A stretch of DNA of 51,568 bases from Bacteroidota bacterium (lineage in GTDB: Bacteria > Bacteroidota > Bacteroidia > Chitinophagales > Chitinophagaceae), in assembly GCA_013285855.1 (NCBI GenBank), contig JABDGW010000014.1, positions 1 through 51,568 of the forward strand, given 5' to 3'. How positions within the stretch are numbered: position 1 is the stretch's first letter; every line of letters begins with the position of its first letter. Both the position numbers and the translations under genes were made by a program. Positions 15,473-24,632 of this stretch are shown one piece after another. The notes beneath the pieces are model-generated. The model did not search any database and was not told where the DNA came from. It saw nothing but the letters and a program-made list of their open reading frames with translations.

Positions 15473-16036
15473 ATGCAAAAAATAATTCTTGCTTCACAAT
15501 CTCCAAGAAGAAAACAATTGTTGGAATGGGCTGAAATAAATTTTGATGTTGAAGTAAGCGAGGCAGATGAAAGCTATCCCGAACATTTAATAATTGAAGA
15601 AATCCCGGTTTTTATTGCACGCAATAAGGCAAAAGCAGTTCAGCAAAAACTGAATAATAATTCACTTATTTTAGCTGCAGATACTATTGTTGTTTTAAAT
15701 AATGAAGTAATTACAAAACCATCTAACCGGCAGCATGCTATAAAAATCCTGCAATTTTTATCAGGCAAAAAGCATGAAGTAATAACAGGAGTTGTTTTAT
15801 TGCAAAATAAAAAAGAAATAAGTTTTGCTGATGTAACACAAGTTGAATTTAACAACTTAACGGAAGAGCAGATAATTTTTTACATTGACAAATACAGACC
15901 TTATGATAAAGCCGGCGCTTACGCTATACAGGAATGGATTGGTGTAGTGGGTATTAAATCAATCAATGGCGATTTTTATAATGTGATGGGGTTGCCTGTA
16001 AGCCGCGTTATGCAGGCATTAAATAAATTTCATTAA
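15473..16036 (+). CDS. maf: Maf family nucleotide pyrophosphatase
   Basis: A 187-residue Maf/YhdE-type enzyme that hydrolyses modified or canonical nucleoside triphosphates to monophosphates, as house-cleaning. The start KIILASQSPRRKQLLEWA carries the SxSPRR phosphate-binding motif, ILAADTIVVL the catalytic Asp, then GKKHEVITGVVL and YDKAGAYAIQEWIG, the last being the conserved C-terminal signature. The usual family length is about 190. It follows the prenyltransferase after 4 bases, so the two are co-transcribed, and precedes the DUF2490 gene. Confidence 0.93.
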   Translation: MQKIILASQSPRRKQLLEWAEINFDVEVSEADESYPEHLIIEEIPVFIARNKAKAVQQKLNNNSLILAADTIVVLNNEVITKPSNRQHAIKILQFLSGKKHEVITGVVLLQNKKEISFADVTQVEFNNLTEEQIIFYIDKYRPYDKAGAYAIQEWIGVVGIKSINGDFYNVMGLPVSRVMQALNKFH

Positions 16037-16090
16037 TAAGTTTGCAAATACAATTTGTTCAAAATATTTTCACGCCTAAATCTCTAACAA

Positions 16091-16801
16091 TTGCGCAAAC
16101 TATCGGCGTTTATTATTGCATTGGTTATATATGTATCATCATCAGCACAAAACAATGTATTAGGTGGATGGTATTTGGTGAATTTAAATTATCACTTCAA
16201 CCAAAAGCTGTCTTTGTACAGTGAAGTGCAGACCCGCAGCCAGCATGTGGCAGATGATTTTTATTACCGGGAATTAAAAGGAGGTATAAGTTATACTTTC
16301 CCGGCAAAACAATCTGTACTGGTTGGATTCGGCAATTACAAAACATATACTTTCCCGGGAAATTTTGAAAAGCCGATTGCAGCAAATGAAAACCGGATCT
16401 GGGAACAATTTATTATGAATAACAATATTGGCCGTGTAAAGTTTGAGCATCGTTACCGCATTGAACAACGCTGGATAAATGGAGATTATTTTAATCGTTT
16501 TCGTTATCGTCTTGCAGCATCCATTCCCGTAAACCATCCTTCCATAACTGATAATACTATTTATATTTCTGTTTTTGATGAGCTTTTTTTTACTAATAAG
16601 ATTCCTTATTTTTTACGCAACCGCATATTTTTAGGTGCAGGATACCAGATAAATAAATTACTCACTATACAAACTGGTTTTTTACGGCAATTTGATTACA
16701 GAACAACTGATAATGGCAGCGGAAAAAATTATATAACCACCTCACTGCTTTTTAATGCCGGCAATACAAAAAGAACAGTGCATCATGGAGATGTGGATTG
16801 A
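16091..16801 (+). CDS. DUF2490 outer membrane-type protein
   Basis: A 236-residue protein starting at TTG 16091 (no ATG in frame at the right place) with a clear signal peptide, RKLSAFIIALVIYVSSSAQ, cleaved after about residue 20. The rest alternates aromatic and polar residues in strands of 8-12 residues (GGWYLVNLNYHF, KLSLYSEVQTRSQ, FKHEHRYRIEQRW-like segments, NRFRYRLAASIPVN), as expected for a small beta-barrel. DUF2490 proteins of this length are common in Bacteroidota; function unknown. It is the last gene of the kdsC cluster. The 280 bases after it hold no gene or strong hairpin that I can see. Confidence 0.82.
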   Translation: MRKLSAFIIALVIYVSSSAQNNVLGGWYLVNLNYHFNQKLSLYSEVQTRSQHVADDFYYRELKGGISYTFPAKQSVLVGFGNYKTYTFPGNFEKPIAANENRIWEQFIMNNNIGRVKFEHRYRIEQRWINGDYFNRFRYRLAASIPVNHPSITDNTIYISVFDELFFTNKIPYFLRNRIFLGAGYQINKLLTIQTGFLRQFDYRTTDNGSGKNYITTSLLFNAGNTKRTVHHGDVD

Positions 16802-17081
16802 TTTTACCGTATAATAAGAGCTGTATATAACGAACATAGCCTGTTTATATTTATCTTGTGTGTTAAAAAATGCTGACTGAAGTTTATGTTTAGTACCGCT
16901 TGATGTAATTGTGCTTTGTGGTTGAAGCATTCGAAAAAATAATCATACTGTAAAACGCTAATCTATTTTATTATTCAAAATTTAACTACATAAAAAAGCC
17001 TGCTTTAGTACACGAAAAGTTGTGCTGCACACTTAAACGTAAATTACTAAAACTGTCATCCTAATTTTAAAAAAAACACTT

Positions 17082-18005
17082 ATGAAAAAATTTTTATTTA
17101 TTATTTCGTTACTGTCTTATCATATAGTTTTTTCACAGGATGCAACTACGCAAAATCTTAAAACCGAAGCAAGTAAAACCATTACAAAAGACCCTAATGA
17201 TACTATTCCAAAAATATGGAAGACAGGCGGCATTTTCAGTTTGAATATTGCGCAAGGTTCTTTGAGCAACTGGTCAGCAGGCGGAGAAAAATTTTCGATT
17301 GCAGTTAATTCTCTTCTTAATGTGTATGCTTATTATAAAAAAGACAAACATAGCTGGGACAATGTTCTTACCTGGAATCTTGGTTATGTAAAAACAACCA
17401 GCCTTGGTACCCGTAAGAATGATGACCGTTTTGAATTTATTTCTAAATATGGTTATGCGCTTACGCCCAAGTTAAACTTAAGCGGTTTGTTTAATATAAG
17501 AACACAGTTCTTTAAAGGTTATAATTATCCTGATGCGAATACAAAAATTTATACATCCGATTTTTTTGCGCCGGCTTATATTTTATTAAGTCCCGGGTTT
17601 GATTATCATCCTGTAAAAAATCTATCCATATTTATTTCGCCGGCAACAGCAAGATGGATCATTGTAAAAGACACTATTCTTTCCACTTTATACGGTGTAG
17701 CTCCTAATAAAAAAAGTGATTTCCAGTTTGGCGCGTATGCATCAATAAGCTACCTGGCAAATCTTGGTAAAGTAGTTACATACACAGGCAAGCTCGATCT
17801 TTTTTCAAACTATAAACATAATCCGCAGAACGTAGATTTATATATGACTAATTTCTTTGCAGCAAAAATTTCAAATTGGTTATCGGCAACTTATAGCCTT
17901 ACATTAATTTATGATGATGATGTAAGGCAATTCGGACCAGGCTTAAATGAGCCTGCTTTGCAATTGCAATCTTTGTTTGGCGCCGGTTTATTGGTGAAGT
18001 TTTAA
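17082..18005 (+). CDS. DUF3078 domain protein, probable outer membrane barrel
   Basis: A 307-residue secreted protein with signal peptide MKKFLFIISLLSYHIVFSQ. The mature part begins with a polar stretch, then IWKTGGIFSLNIAQGSLSNWSAGGEKFS, the characteristic DUF3078 opening, followed by repeated amphipathic strands (YKKDKHSWDNVLTWNLGYV, LNLSGLFNIRTQFF, ending LQSLFGAGLLVKF with a terminal aromatic residue). This suggests an outer membrane beta-barrel. Function unknown. The aquaporin gene follows after 28 bases on the same strand, so they may be co-transcribed. Confidence 0.85.
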   Translation: MKKFLFIISLLSYHIVFSQDATTQNLKTEASKTITKDPNDTIPKIWKTGGIFSLNIAQGSLSNWSAGGEKFSIAVNSLLNVYAYYKKDKHSWDNVLTWNLGYVKTTSLGTRKNDDRFEFISKYGYALTPKLNLSGLFNIRTQFFKGYNYPDANTKIYTSDFFAPAYILLSPGFDYHPVKNLSIFISPATARWIIVKDTILSTLYGVAPNKKSDFQFGAYASISYLANLGKVVTYTGKLDLFSNYKHNPQNVDLYMTNFFAAKISNWLSATYSLTLIYDDDVRQFGPGLNEPALQLQSLFGAGLLVKF

Positions 18006-18033
18006 ATTAAATAACAATAAAAAAATCTTTTTT

Positions 18034-18663
18034 ATGAGAAAGTTAATTACTGAATTCATCGGTACTTTTTTTCTTGTTCTTGTAATTGGCATGGTAGTTA
18101 CCACCGGCAAAGGAGATTTTGCGCCTGTTGCTATTGGTTCGGTTTTAATGTGTATGATTTTTGCGGGCGCACATATTTCCGGTGCACATTATAACCCTGC
18201 AGTTACGTTAGCTGTTTTATTAAGAGGAAGAATTAGCATAAAAGAAGGAATTCCTTACATGATCGTACAGATTATTGGGGCTGCTGCAGCTGCTTATGTA
18301 GTTAAGTTTTTATCACCTGATAAAATACCATTAGTTGCCAGTGAAATGACGAGCGATCTAAAAAGTGTAATTGCAGAAGGCCTGGGCACATTTGCTTTGG
18401 CTTATGTAGTATTAAATGTTGCCACTGCAAAAAGCACTACAGGCAATATGTTTTATGGTTTAAGTATTGGCTTTACTGTTTTAAGTATGGCTTATGCATT
18501 TGGAGGAATATCTGGCGGCGCATTTAACCCTGCCGTAGCTGTTGGTATAAGCATTATGCATCTTGCTTTATGGAGTGACTACTGGATTTATTTTATCGGA
18601 TGTTTTGGTGGTGCAGCAATTGCGGCTCTTGTTTTTAGAATAAATAATCCGCTAGATAAATAA
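18034..18663 (+). CDS. MIP/aquaporin family channel
   Basis: A 209-residue channel of the major intrinsic protein family. Both half-helices are present: HYNPAVT (NPA at residues 54-56) and GGAFNPAVAVG (second NPA near residue 170), and the TEFIGTFFLVLVIG opening holds the conserved Glu of helix 1. Six membrane segments are visible. The second NPA loop lacks the Arg found in aquaporins right after NPAV/R (it reads NPAVAVG), so the selectivity filter is unusual and transport of water, glycerol or another small solute cannot be decided from sequence. It lies downstream of the DUF3078 gene. Confidence 0.88.
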   Translation: MRKLITEFIGTFFLVLVIGMVVTTGKGDFAPVAIGSVLMCMIFAGAHISGAHYNPAVTLAVLLRGRISIKEGIPYMIVQIIGAAAAAYVVKFLSPDKIPLVASEMTSDLKSVIAEGLGTFALAYVVLNVATAKSTTGNMFYGLSIGFTVLSMAYAFGGISGGAFNPAVAVGISIMHLALWSDYWIYFIGCFGGAAIAALVFRINNPLDK

Positions 18664-18688
18664 GCAAACTTACCTGGTTTATCAGAAA

Positions 18689-19294
18689 TCATTTTATAAA
18701 GCCCTGGTCTCTCATATTCTGTTTTACGGCCGCAATAACCTTGTCGATCATTATTTTTTTGTCTGAAATATTAACTGTGGTAGTTACACCTGTCCACAAA
18801 AGTTTATTCTCTTTTAAAGAATATACATTCGTTTGTATGTTATACAGATCATTGGGCGAATAATTGCCCGGAACATTATATAATGGAAATGTACTGCTGT
18901 AATATCCATACCACGAATTATAATTGGAAGAATTATCACCAGGGCTATTTACAGAATTTTTATTCATTGTTATTAAGCGCATAATAACTATACCATCAAA
19001 TCCATCTTGTATTAATTTTTGTGAGATCATTCCTGTATCAGCATTTGCTGTATAGTTTGGTAAATAATTGTATGAAGCAACGCCCCGTGGTCTCACTTCG
19101 TTAACCAGTTTATCTTCTGCAACTTTCCTGGTGTAATCATCTTTTAATAAAGCCACGAATAATATTTTTTGAAAACGCTTGGTGCTATCGGTTTTTTGTT
19201 GGGGATTACTCCAGCTTTTTTGTATTCCTGCAGGTGATTCACAGGCCATCCAAAATAAAACAATGCCTGACAGCAAAATATAATTCTGCTTCAT
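18689..19294 (-). CDS. Conserved lipoprotein of unknown function
   Basis: A 201-residue lipoprotein: SPII signal with WMAC and lipid-bearing Cys18. After a Gln/Ser linker, the fold starts with FQKILFVALLKDDYTRKVAEDKLVNEV, then DGFDGIVIMRLITMNK, a Tyr/Asn/Ser-rich insertion of about 35 residues, and a C-terminal strand pair with helix (YSLKENKLLWTGVTTTVNIS... VIAAVKQNMRDQGFIK). The alpha-beta pattern resembles small outer membrane lipoproteins of the DUF4136-like type, but I do not claim the family. It is a single gene, convergent with the aquaporin gene. Confidence 0.75.
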   Translation of the reverse strand: MKQNYILLSGIVLFWMACESPAGIQKSWSNPQQKTDSTKRFQKILFVALLKDDYTRKVAEDKLVNEVRPRGVASYNYLPNYTANADTGMISQKLIQDGFDGIVIMRLITMNKNSVNSPGDNSSNYNSWYGYYSSTFPLYNVPGNYSPNDLYNIQTNVYSLKENKLLWTGVTTTVNISDKKIMIDKVIAAVKQNMRDQGFIK

Positions 19295-19483
19295 TGGAAA
19301 GTTTTTGTTGTAATAATTAATTGAAGTTAATACCAGAAAGTTAGCAATTCCAATTTATACATTGACTGATTTTTATGCTTCTTTATCCTTTGCTGATTTT
19401 GTTAAATCCCACTACAAACTTAGCATACATATACAACCAAGGTGTCTTATTGATATCCCAATCAAAAACTTCACCTAATAAAA

Positions 19484-19511
19484 AACCGCCTCGTGCAATA
19501 GAGAGGCGGTT
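19484..19511 (-). terminator. Intrinsic terminator of the ileS-dksA-like operon
   Basis: Perfect 9-pair GC-rich stem (AACCGCCTC / GAGGCGGTT) with a 10-base loop, followed on the minus strand by TTTTTTATT. It begins 22 bases after the stop of the DksA-like gene. The remaining 19295-19483 stretch shows no gene. Confidence 0.88.
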
Positions 19512-19532
19512 CTCAAATATATGCAGTAAAAT

Positions 19533-20384
19533 TTACTCTCCGGCTTTCACCAAACCAAGTTTGGCTTCCAAACTTAAGGTGGCATGCGGCACAGCACGTA
19601 ATCTTGCTTTATCAATCAGTCTGCCTGTAACACGGCAAATACCGTAAGTTTTGTTTTCAATTCTTATCAATGCTTTTTCAAGATGATCAATGTATGTAAT
19701 TTGGCGGCTTGCCATTTGGCTAAGCTGTTCTCTTTCCATGCTTATGCTGCCATCTTCCATCGTCATGTAGCGGTTCTCGCTCTCATCACCACCCATATCA
19801 TCTTTACGGGTAATTAAACCTTGCAGGTACGCCAGTTCTTTTTTTGCAGAATCAAGCTTTCTTTGAATTAATTCCCTGAATTCAGTCAGCTCCGTATCAC
19901 TATAACGCACCAACGGAACATTAGGCCTTGGTACATCCTGCCTTTGCTCAAGTGATTTGTATGCAGGTTGATAAGGCACACTTGCCTTAGCTGTTATTTT
20001 AGGTAACTTAATTTCTTTTAGTGGTTCCTGCTTTTGAGCGGATTTTTTAGTCTTACTCACTGGTTTCTCTTCTTGTTTTTTTTGTTTTGACATAGGTTCT
20101 GTTTGGTTATTATGCTTATGCACAACGGGTTTATGTTGTTGTTTTACAGGAGCCTTTGCGGGCACCGCAGCTTTTTTAATTGTTTTTGCAGGCTTAGCAA
20201 CATTTTTGGGCGCAGCCTTTTTAGGAGCAACAGCTTTACTTTTAACTTTTGCTACAGGCTTAGCTGCTTTTACAACAGGCTTTTTAGCAGGTTTTTTTAT
20301 TGATTTAGACGCTGCCTTTTTTGCCTGAACAGCTTTTTTTACTACAGGTTTAGCAGTTTTCTTTATTGATTTTTTCTGCGGCAT
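19533..20384 (-). CDS. TraR/DksA-like regulator with a long histone H1-like tail
   Basis: A 283-residue fusion-type protein. Residues 1 to about 130 are a Lys/Ala/Pro-rich disordered region with KKPAKKP-type repeats like H1-like bacterial proteins. Residues about 160-283 are DksA-like: a coiled coil (ELTEFRELIQRKLDSAKKELAYL... MASRQITYIDHLEKAL) and a degenerate zinc-finger region YGICRVTGRLIDKARLRAVPHATLS with only one of the four zinc cysteines, as is usual in Bacteroidota members. DksA-like proteins enter the secondary channel of RNA polymerase; the basic tail probably adds DNA or RNA binding. It starts 6 bases after ileS on the same strand. Confidence 0.87.
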   Translation of the reverse strand: MPQKKSIKKTAKPVVKKAVQAKKAASKSIKKPAKKPVVKAAKPVAKVKSKAVAPKKAAPKNVAKPAKTIKKAAVPAKAPVKQQHKPVVHKHNNQTEPMSKQKKQEEKPVSKTKKSAQKQEPLKEIKLPKITAKASVPYQPAYKSLEQRQDVPRPNVPLVRYSDTELTEFRELIQRKLDSAKKELAYLQGLITRKDDMGGDESENRYMTMEDGSISMEREQLSQMASRQITYIDHLEKALIRIENKTYGICRVTGRLIDKARLRAVPHATLSLEAKLGLVKAGE

Positions 20385-20390
20385 AATTCG

Positions 20391-23300
20391 TTATCCTTTT
20401 TTATTTACGTTCACCTTCAGCAGGTTATCATTAACTTCAATCTCGATGCCACCTTCTATTTCAGGCACCCAATTTAAGTCATCTGCCAAAATTTCGGCGC
20501 AAATATAGTTTTTAAATGTATTTATAGAAGGTTTGAGTGCAGTATTGTCAAGAACATTTACAATTATTCTGTCGGTGAGGTTAAAGGCTTTATCTTTTCT
20601 TATGCTTTGAATTCGGTTTATAAACTCCCGTGCGTCTCCTTCCATTTTCAGATTCTCAGATATCGTAATATCCAATGCCACAGTAAGATTACCTTTTGAG
20701 GCAACACTCCAGCCGGGAATGTCTTCGGCCGTAATTTCAACTTCGGTAACCGAAATATTAAACTTTCCGGTTTTAAGCTCAATTTCAAGCGATTCTGTTT
20801 TTTCCAAATCGCCAATTTGTTCTTGGGAAAGGTTGCCGATAATTCCTGCCGCTTCCTTCATTGCTTGCCCAAGCTTAGAGCCAAGCAATTTAAAATTTGG
20901 CTTTACTTTTTTGTGAATAATATTATCTGCTTCTGCTGCAAATTCTATGTCTTTAATATTTACTTCAGCCTTTATAATATCTTCTACCTTTTGTAACTGA
21001 AGTTTCATTTCAGGGTTTAGCACCAGAATTAATACTCTTTGCAAAGGCTGGCGTACTTTAATATTTGTTTTTTTACGAAGCGATAATATTAAAGAACATG
21101 CATCCTGCGCTAATTGCATTCTTTCTTCCAGCGCTTCATCAATCAGAGTTTCATCCGTCACCGGAAAATCAGTATGATGAACCGAATCAACATTAAACCT
21201 TTTTGTAATTGCATTCAGGTTTTTAAATATTGCATCACTAAAAAACGGTGACACCGGTGCCATTAAACGCGTTATTGTTTCAAGGCATTCATATAAAGTT
21301 TGATACGCTGAAATTTTGTCCTGCTCATATTCACCTTTCCAAAATCTTCTGCGGCAAAGACGTACATACCAGTTACTAAGGTGCTCATCTAAAAACTCTT
21401 CTATCAGTCTTCCGGCAATAGTAGGTTCATAATCATCCATTGCTTCGGTCGCTTTCTTAATAAGCGTGTTTAACGAAGAAATAACCCAACGGTCAATTTC
21501 AGGTCTTTGCTCAACAGGAATATAATTTTCTGAAAAAGAAAATCCATCCACATTGGCGTATAAAACAAAAAACTGGTAAGTATTATATAATGTACCGAAA
21601 AATTTACGCTGCACTTCTTTAATGCCATCTAGGTCAAACTTCAAATTATCCCATGGGGAAGCATTTGTAATAAGGTACCAACGTGTGGCATCAGCACCAA
21701 AATCATTGATCGTTTTAAAGGGATCGATAATATTTCCAAGGCGTTTGCTCATTTTTACGCCATTTTTATCCAGAACCAACCCGTTGGAAACACAGGTTTT
21801 ATAAGCTAAACCAGGTACATTTTCATCATTTGACTTAATTCCGTTTTTATTAAGTTCCTCCTGAACAGATTCTTTAACCAAAGCTGCAATGGCATGTAAT
21901 GTATAAAACCAGCCGCGTGTCTGGTCAACGCCTTCGGCAATAAAATCGGCAGGGTAATTTTCAGCAAAGATTTTAATATTTTCAAATGGGAAATGCCATT
22001 GTGCATAAGGCATAGCACCGCTGTCAAACCAAACATCAATAAGGTCAGGCACGCGCTTCATTGGTTTACCAGACGAAGAAACCAGCACAATTTCATCAAC
22101 CAAAGGCTTATGCAAATCAAGATTATCTTCTGTCAAAAACCTTTCATTCATTGTACCAAGTTCATCATCTGCCTTCTTTCCTTTCGTTTTTAATTCTTCA
22201 ATTGAGCCAATACAAATTTCCTCATCACCATCTTTTGTTCTCCAAACCGGCAGTGGTGTTCCCCAAAAACGGCTGCGACTTAAATTCCAGTCAACCATAT
22301 TTTCCAACCAGTTACCAAACCTGCCTTCACCGGTACTTTTTGGTTTCCAGTTGATGGTTTTGTTTAGTTCAACCATTCTATCTTTCAAAGCCGTAGTTTT
22401 AATAAACCAGGCATCTAAAGGATAATAAAGAATAGGTTTATCTGTGCGCCAGCAATGTGGGTAGCTGTGCTCATATTTTTCAACTTTAAAAGCGCGATTT
22501 TCTTTTTTTAGCTTTACGCAGATATCAACGTTTACATCTTCATACGTCGGATCATCTTTATAATTCTTTACATAGCGGTTGCTGAATTCACCTAATCCTT
22601 CCACAAACTTTCCTTCACGATCAACCATTATTAATATTCCGATGTCATACTTCTTCCCAACTCTGAAATCATCCGCACCAAAAGCGGGGGCTGTATGTAC
22701 AATGCCGGTTCCATCTTCGGTTGTAACAAAATCTCCCAATAAAATTTTAAAAGCATTTGGATTATCAGTCGTATTTGCTTCGAAAGGGAGCAGTTGTTCA
22801 TAAGAAATGCCTTCAAGCCCTTTGCCTTTGAATTCTGCAAGAATTTCCCACGGAAGATTTTTTGATGCAGGGGAAAATTTTTCAAAATCTCCGTTTTCAG
22901 CATCTTCTTTAAAATATTTTCCCAATAAAGCTTTTGCAAGAATTACATTAACGGGCAAATGCGTATATGGATTGAAGGTTTTTACCAAAACGTAATCAAT
23001 GCTTAACCCAACTGTTAATCCGAGATTGGAAGGTAAAGTCCATGGTGTTGTAGTCCATGCAAGAAAAAATACTTCAGCATCTTTAGCATCTTTAAATAAA
23101 AATTTACTTTTCTCATTTTCAACTGCTTTAAACATTGCCACGCAGCTTGTATCTTTTACATCTTTATACGTTCCAGGTTGATTCAATTCATGTGAACTTA
23201 GCCCTGTTCCTGCCGCCGGTGAATACGGCTGAATGCTTACATCTTCATACAAAAGATTTTTATTGTATAACTGTTTTAAAAGCCACCAAAGTGATTCGAT

Positions 23301-23771
23301 GTAATCATTCTTAAATGTGATATACGGATTATTTAAATCAACCCAGTAACCGATACGTTTGGTTAGTTCGTCCCATTTGTCTTTATAACGAAGCACAGCT
23401 TCGCGGCATTTTTTATTATAATCTTCAACAGATATTTTTTTGCCGATGTCTTCTTTCGTAATTCCCAATTCTTTTTCAACGCCTAATTCAACGGGCAAAC
23501 CATGCGTATCCCAGCCGCCTTTGCGTTTTACCTGGAAACCTTTCATCGTTTTATAACGACAAACCAAATCCTTCAATGTACGGGAAATAACATGATGAAT
23601 ACCGGGCATGCCGTTAGCGCTCGGCGGTCCTTCATAAAAAACAAAAGGTTGTTTATCTTGTCTTAATGAAATACTTTTTTCAAACGCCTGTTCTTCATCC
23701 CACTTATTTAAAATCTCTTTTTCAATTGCGGGAAGGTTTAAACCTGAAAATTCCTTGTATTTAGCTGCCAT
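20391..23771 (-). CDS. ileS: Isoleucyl-tRNA synthetase
   Basis: Class I aminoacyl-tRNA synthetase of 1126 residues that charges tRNA-Ile. The HIGH-type site is PPSANGMPGIHH (about residues 49-60) and the KMSKS-type site is KMSKRLGN near residue 670; WTTTPWTLPSN marks the editing domain, and GVDQTRGWFYTLHA precedes KMSKR. The long, cysteine-poor C-terminus and overall length suggest the eukaryote-like type 2 enzyme, often less sensitive to mupirocin; that is inference. The DksA-like gene follows after 6 bases. A consensus promoter box lies 37 bases upstream of the ATG. Confidence 0.97.
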   Translation of the reverse strand: MAAKYKEFSGLNLPAIEKEILNKWDEEQAFEKSISLRQDKQPFVFYEGPPSANGMPGIHHVISRTLKDLVCRYKTMKGFQVKRKGGWDTHGLPVELGVEKELGITKEDIGKKISVEDYNKKCREAVLRYKDKWDELTKRIGYWVDLNNPYITFKNDYIESLWWLLKQLYNKNLLYEDVSIQPYSPAAGTGLSSHELNQPGTYKDVKDTSCVAMFKAVENEKSKFLFKDAKDAEVFFLAWTTTPWTLPSNLGLTVGLSIDYVLVKTFNPYTHLPVNVILAKALLGKYFKEDAENGDFEKFSPASKNLPWEILAEFKGKGLEGISYEQLLPFEANTTDNPNAFKILLGDFVTTEDGTGIVHTAPAFGADDFRVGKKYDIGILIMVDREGKFVEGLGEFSNRYVKNYKDDPTYEDVNVDICVKLKKENRAFKVEKYEHSYPHCWRTDKPILYYPLDAWFIKTTALKDRMVELNKTINWKPKSTGEGRFGNWLENMVDWNLSRSRFWGTPLPVWRTKDGDEEICIGSIEELKTKGKKADDELGTMNERFLTEDNLDLHKPLVDEIVLVSSSGKPMKRVPDLIDVWFDSGAMPYAQWHFPFENIKIFAENYPADFIAEGVDQTRGWFYTLHAIAALVKESVQEELNKNGIKSNDENVPGLAYKTCVSNGLVLDKNGVKMSKRLGNIIDPFKTINDFGADATRWYLITNASPWDNLKFDLDGIKEVQRKFFGTLYNTYQFFVLYANVDGFSFSENYIPVEQRPEIDRWVISSLNTLIKKATEAMDDYEPTIAGRLIEEFLDEHLSNWYVRLCRRRFWKGEYEQDKISAYQTLYECLETITRLMAPVSPFFSDAIFKNLNAITKRFNVDSVHHTDFPVTDETLIDEALEERMQLAQDACSLILSLRKKTNIKVRQPLQRVLILVLNPEMKLQLQKVEDIIKAEVNIKDIEFAAEADNIIHKKVKPNFKLLGSKLGQAMKEAAGIIGNLSQEQIGDLEKTESLEIELKTGKFNISVTEVEITAEDIPGWSVASKGNLTVALDITISENLKMEGDAREFINRIQSIRKDKAFNLTDRIIVNVLDNTALKPSINTFKNYICAEILADDLNWVPEIEGGIEIEVNDNLLKVNVNKKG

Positions 23772-23807
23772 TACCCAAAAACACTGTCTTTAAATTATAA
23801 AAGTGTG

Positions 23808-23815
23808 CAAAGGTA
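23808..23815 (-). promoter_or_regulatory. -7 promoter box of ileS
   Basis: TACCTTTG on the minus strand matches TAnnTTTG exactly and lies 37 bases upstream of the ileS ATG. No good TTTG is seen 19 bases further upstream, so the assignment rests on the -7 box alone. Confidence 0.45.
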
Positions 23816-23863
23816 GGAATATACACTTAAAATATTATTGATATTGAAGCACTTTAAAAACAA

Positions 23864-23883
23864 AGCCGGTTTAAATCCCGGCT
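23864..23883 (-). terminator. Terminator of the cytochrome c gene
   Basis: Six-pair GC-rich stem (AGCCGG / CCGGCT, loop of 8) with TTTGTTTTT following on the minus strand, 18 bases after the stop of the cytochrome c gene. Confidence 0.65.
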
Positions 23884-23900
23884 AAATAAAACACTAATAA

Positions 23901-24512
23901 TTATTTTGGAGTGCCTGCTGGCGGCCTGTACTCAGGAACGACATTATTAACGGCTTTAACTGTTTTTAAATACGAAAACAAAGCTTTTAATTCATTGTCT
24001 GTCATATTGCGGAAACTGCTTATTGGCATTGGGGGCATAATCGGGCGTGAACCTGCAATACCTTTATATAATCCCTGCCGGATGCAGGTTATAAATTGTT
24101 CTTCAGACCAGCTTCCAATTCCGGTTGAATCAGAAGTAATATTGGCAGCATAGGAATTCCCCCATGGGCCAATCCATGCAGTAAGATCATTAGTTGCAGC
24201 CAATCCTTTTGCAAGTTGATCAGGCATAAGCGAAGGTCCAGGCATTTGTGCAGGATGGCCGGAAAACATAAGGCTTGAATCATCAACCGGGCCACGGTCA
24301 GTCATTTTTTTTGGAGTATGACAATCTCCGCAGCCTGTAACAGTGGCTATATGCTTACCCCATTCTGTTTGGCTGGCATACCCTGCATACATATTGTTAT
24401 TGGCGGATGCGGAATCACTCGTTACAACAGCAGTGTCTGTAGCATTTGTACAACAGTAAAACAAAAAGCATACAATGCATACTGTCATAAAAATTGCGGC
24501 TTGATTTTTCAT
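23901..24512 (-). CDS. Cytochrome c family lipoprotein
   Basis: A 203-residue protein from ATG 24512 (MKNQAAIFMTVCIVCFLFYCC), the start that gives a clean SPII-type signal; the frame is open further upstream to 24608 but that extension is not signal-like. One haem c site, TGCGDCHTPK, lies in the middle with PMPISSF supplying a probable Met ligand near the C-terminus, followed by MTDNELKALFSYLKTVK, the usual last helix of mono-haem cytochromes. It is similar in layout to cytochromes that accompany dehydrogenases, so it probably carries electrons at the periplasmic face. It is a single gene with its own terminator; the partner is unknown. Confidence 0.87.
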   Translation of the reverse strand: MKNQAAIFMTVCIVCFLFYCCTNATDTAVVTSDSASANNNMYAGYASQTEWGKHIATVTGCGDCHTPKKMTDRGPVDDSSLMFSGHPAQMPGPSLMPDQLAKGLAATNDLTAWIGPWGNSYAANITSDSTGIGSWSEEQFITCIRQGLYKGIAGSRPIMPPMPISSFRNMTDNELKALFSYLKTVKAVNNVVPEYRPPAGTPK

Positions 24513-24632
24513 TACAATTAATTTTGATTGGTTTATTAATTTACTGCCGTAAGATGCAGCTTGTTTGAAAAAAGAAGTTAAGATAAAAAGCTTATTTTTT
24601 ATAAACAAAAAAATATAAATTAAACGCTTTAA

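Noticed and set aside
16742-16930. A 62-codon minus-strand frame over the end of the DUF2490 gene
   Set aside because: Overlaps a supported gene, no known similarity and no promoter-like sequence.
19375-19647. A 90-codon plus-strand frame near the DksA-like gene
   Set aside because: It runs through the terminator of the ileS operon and into the antisense of the DksA-like domain; it has no independent support.
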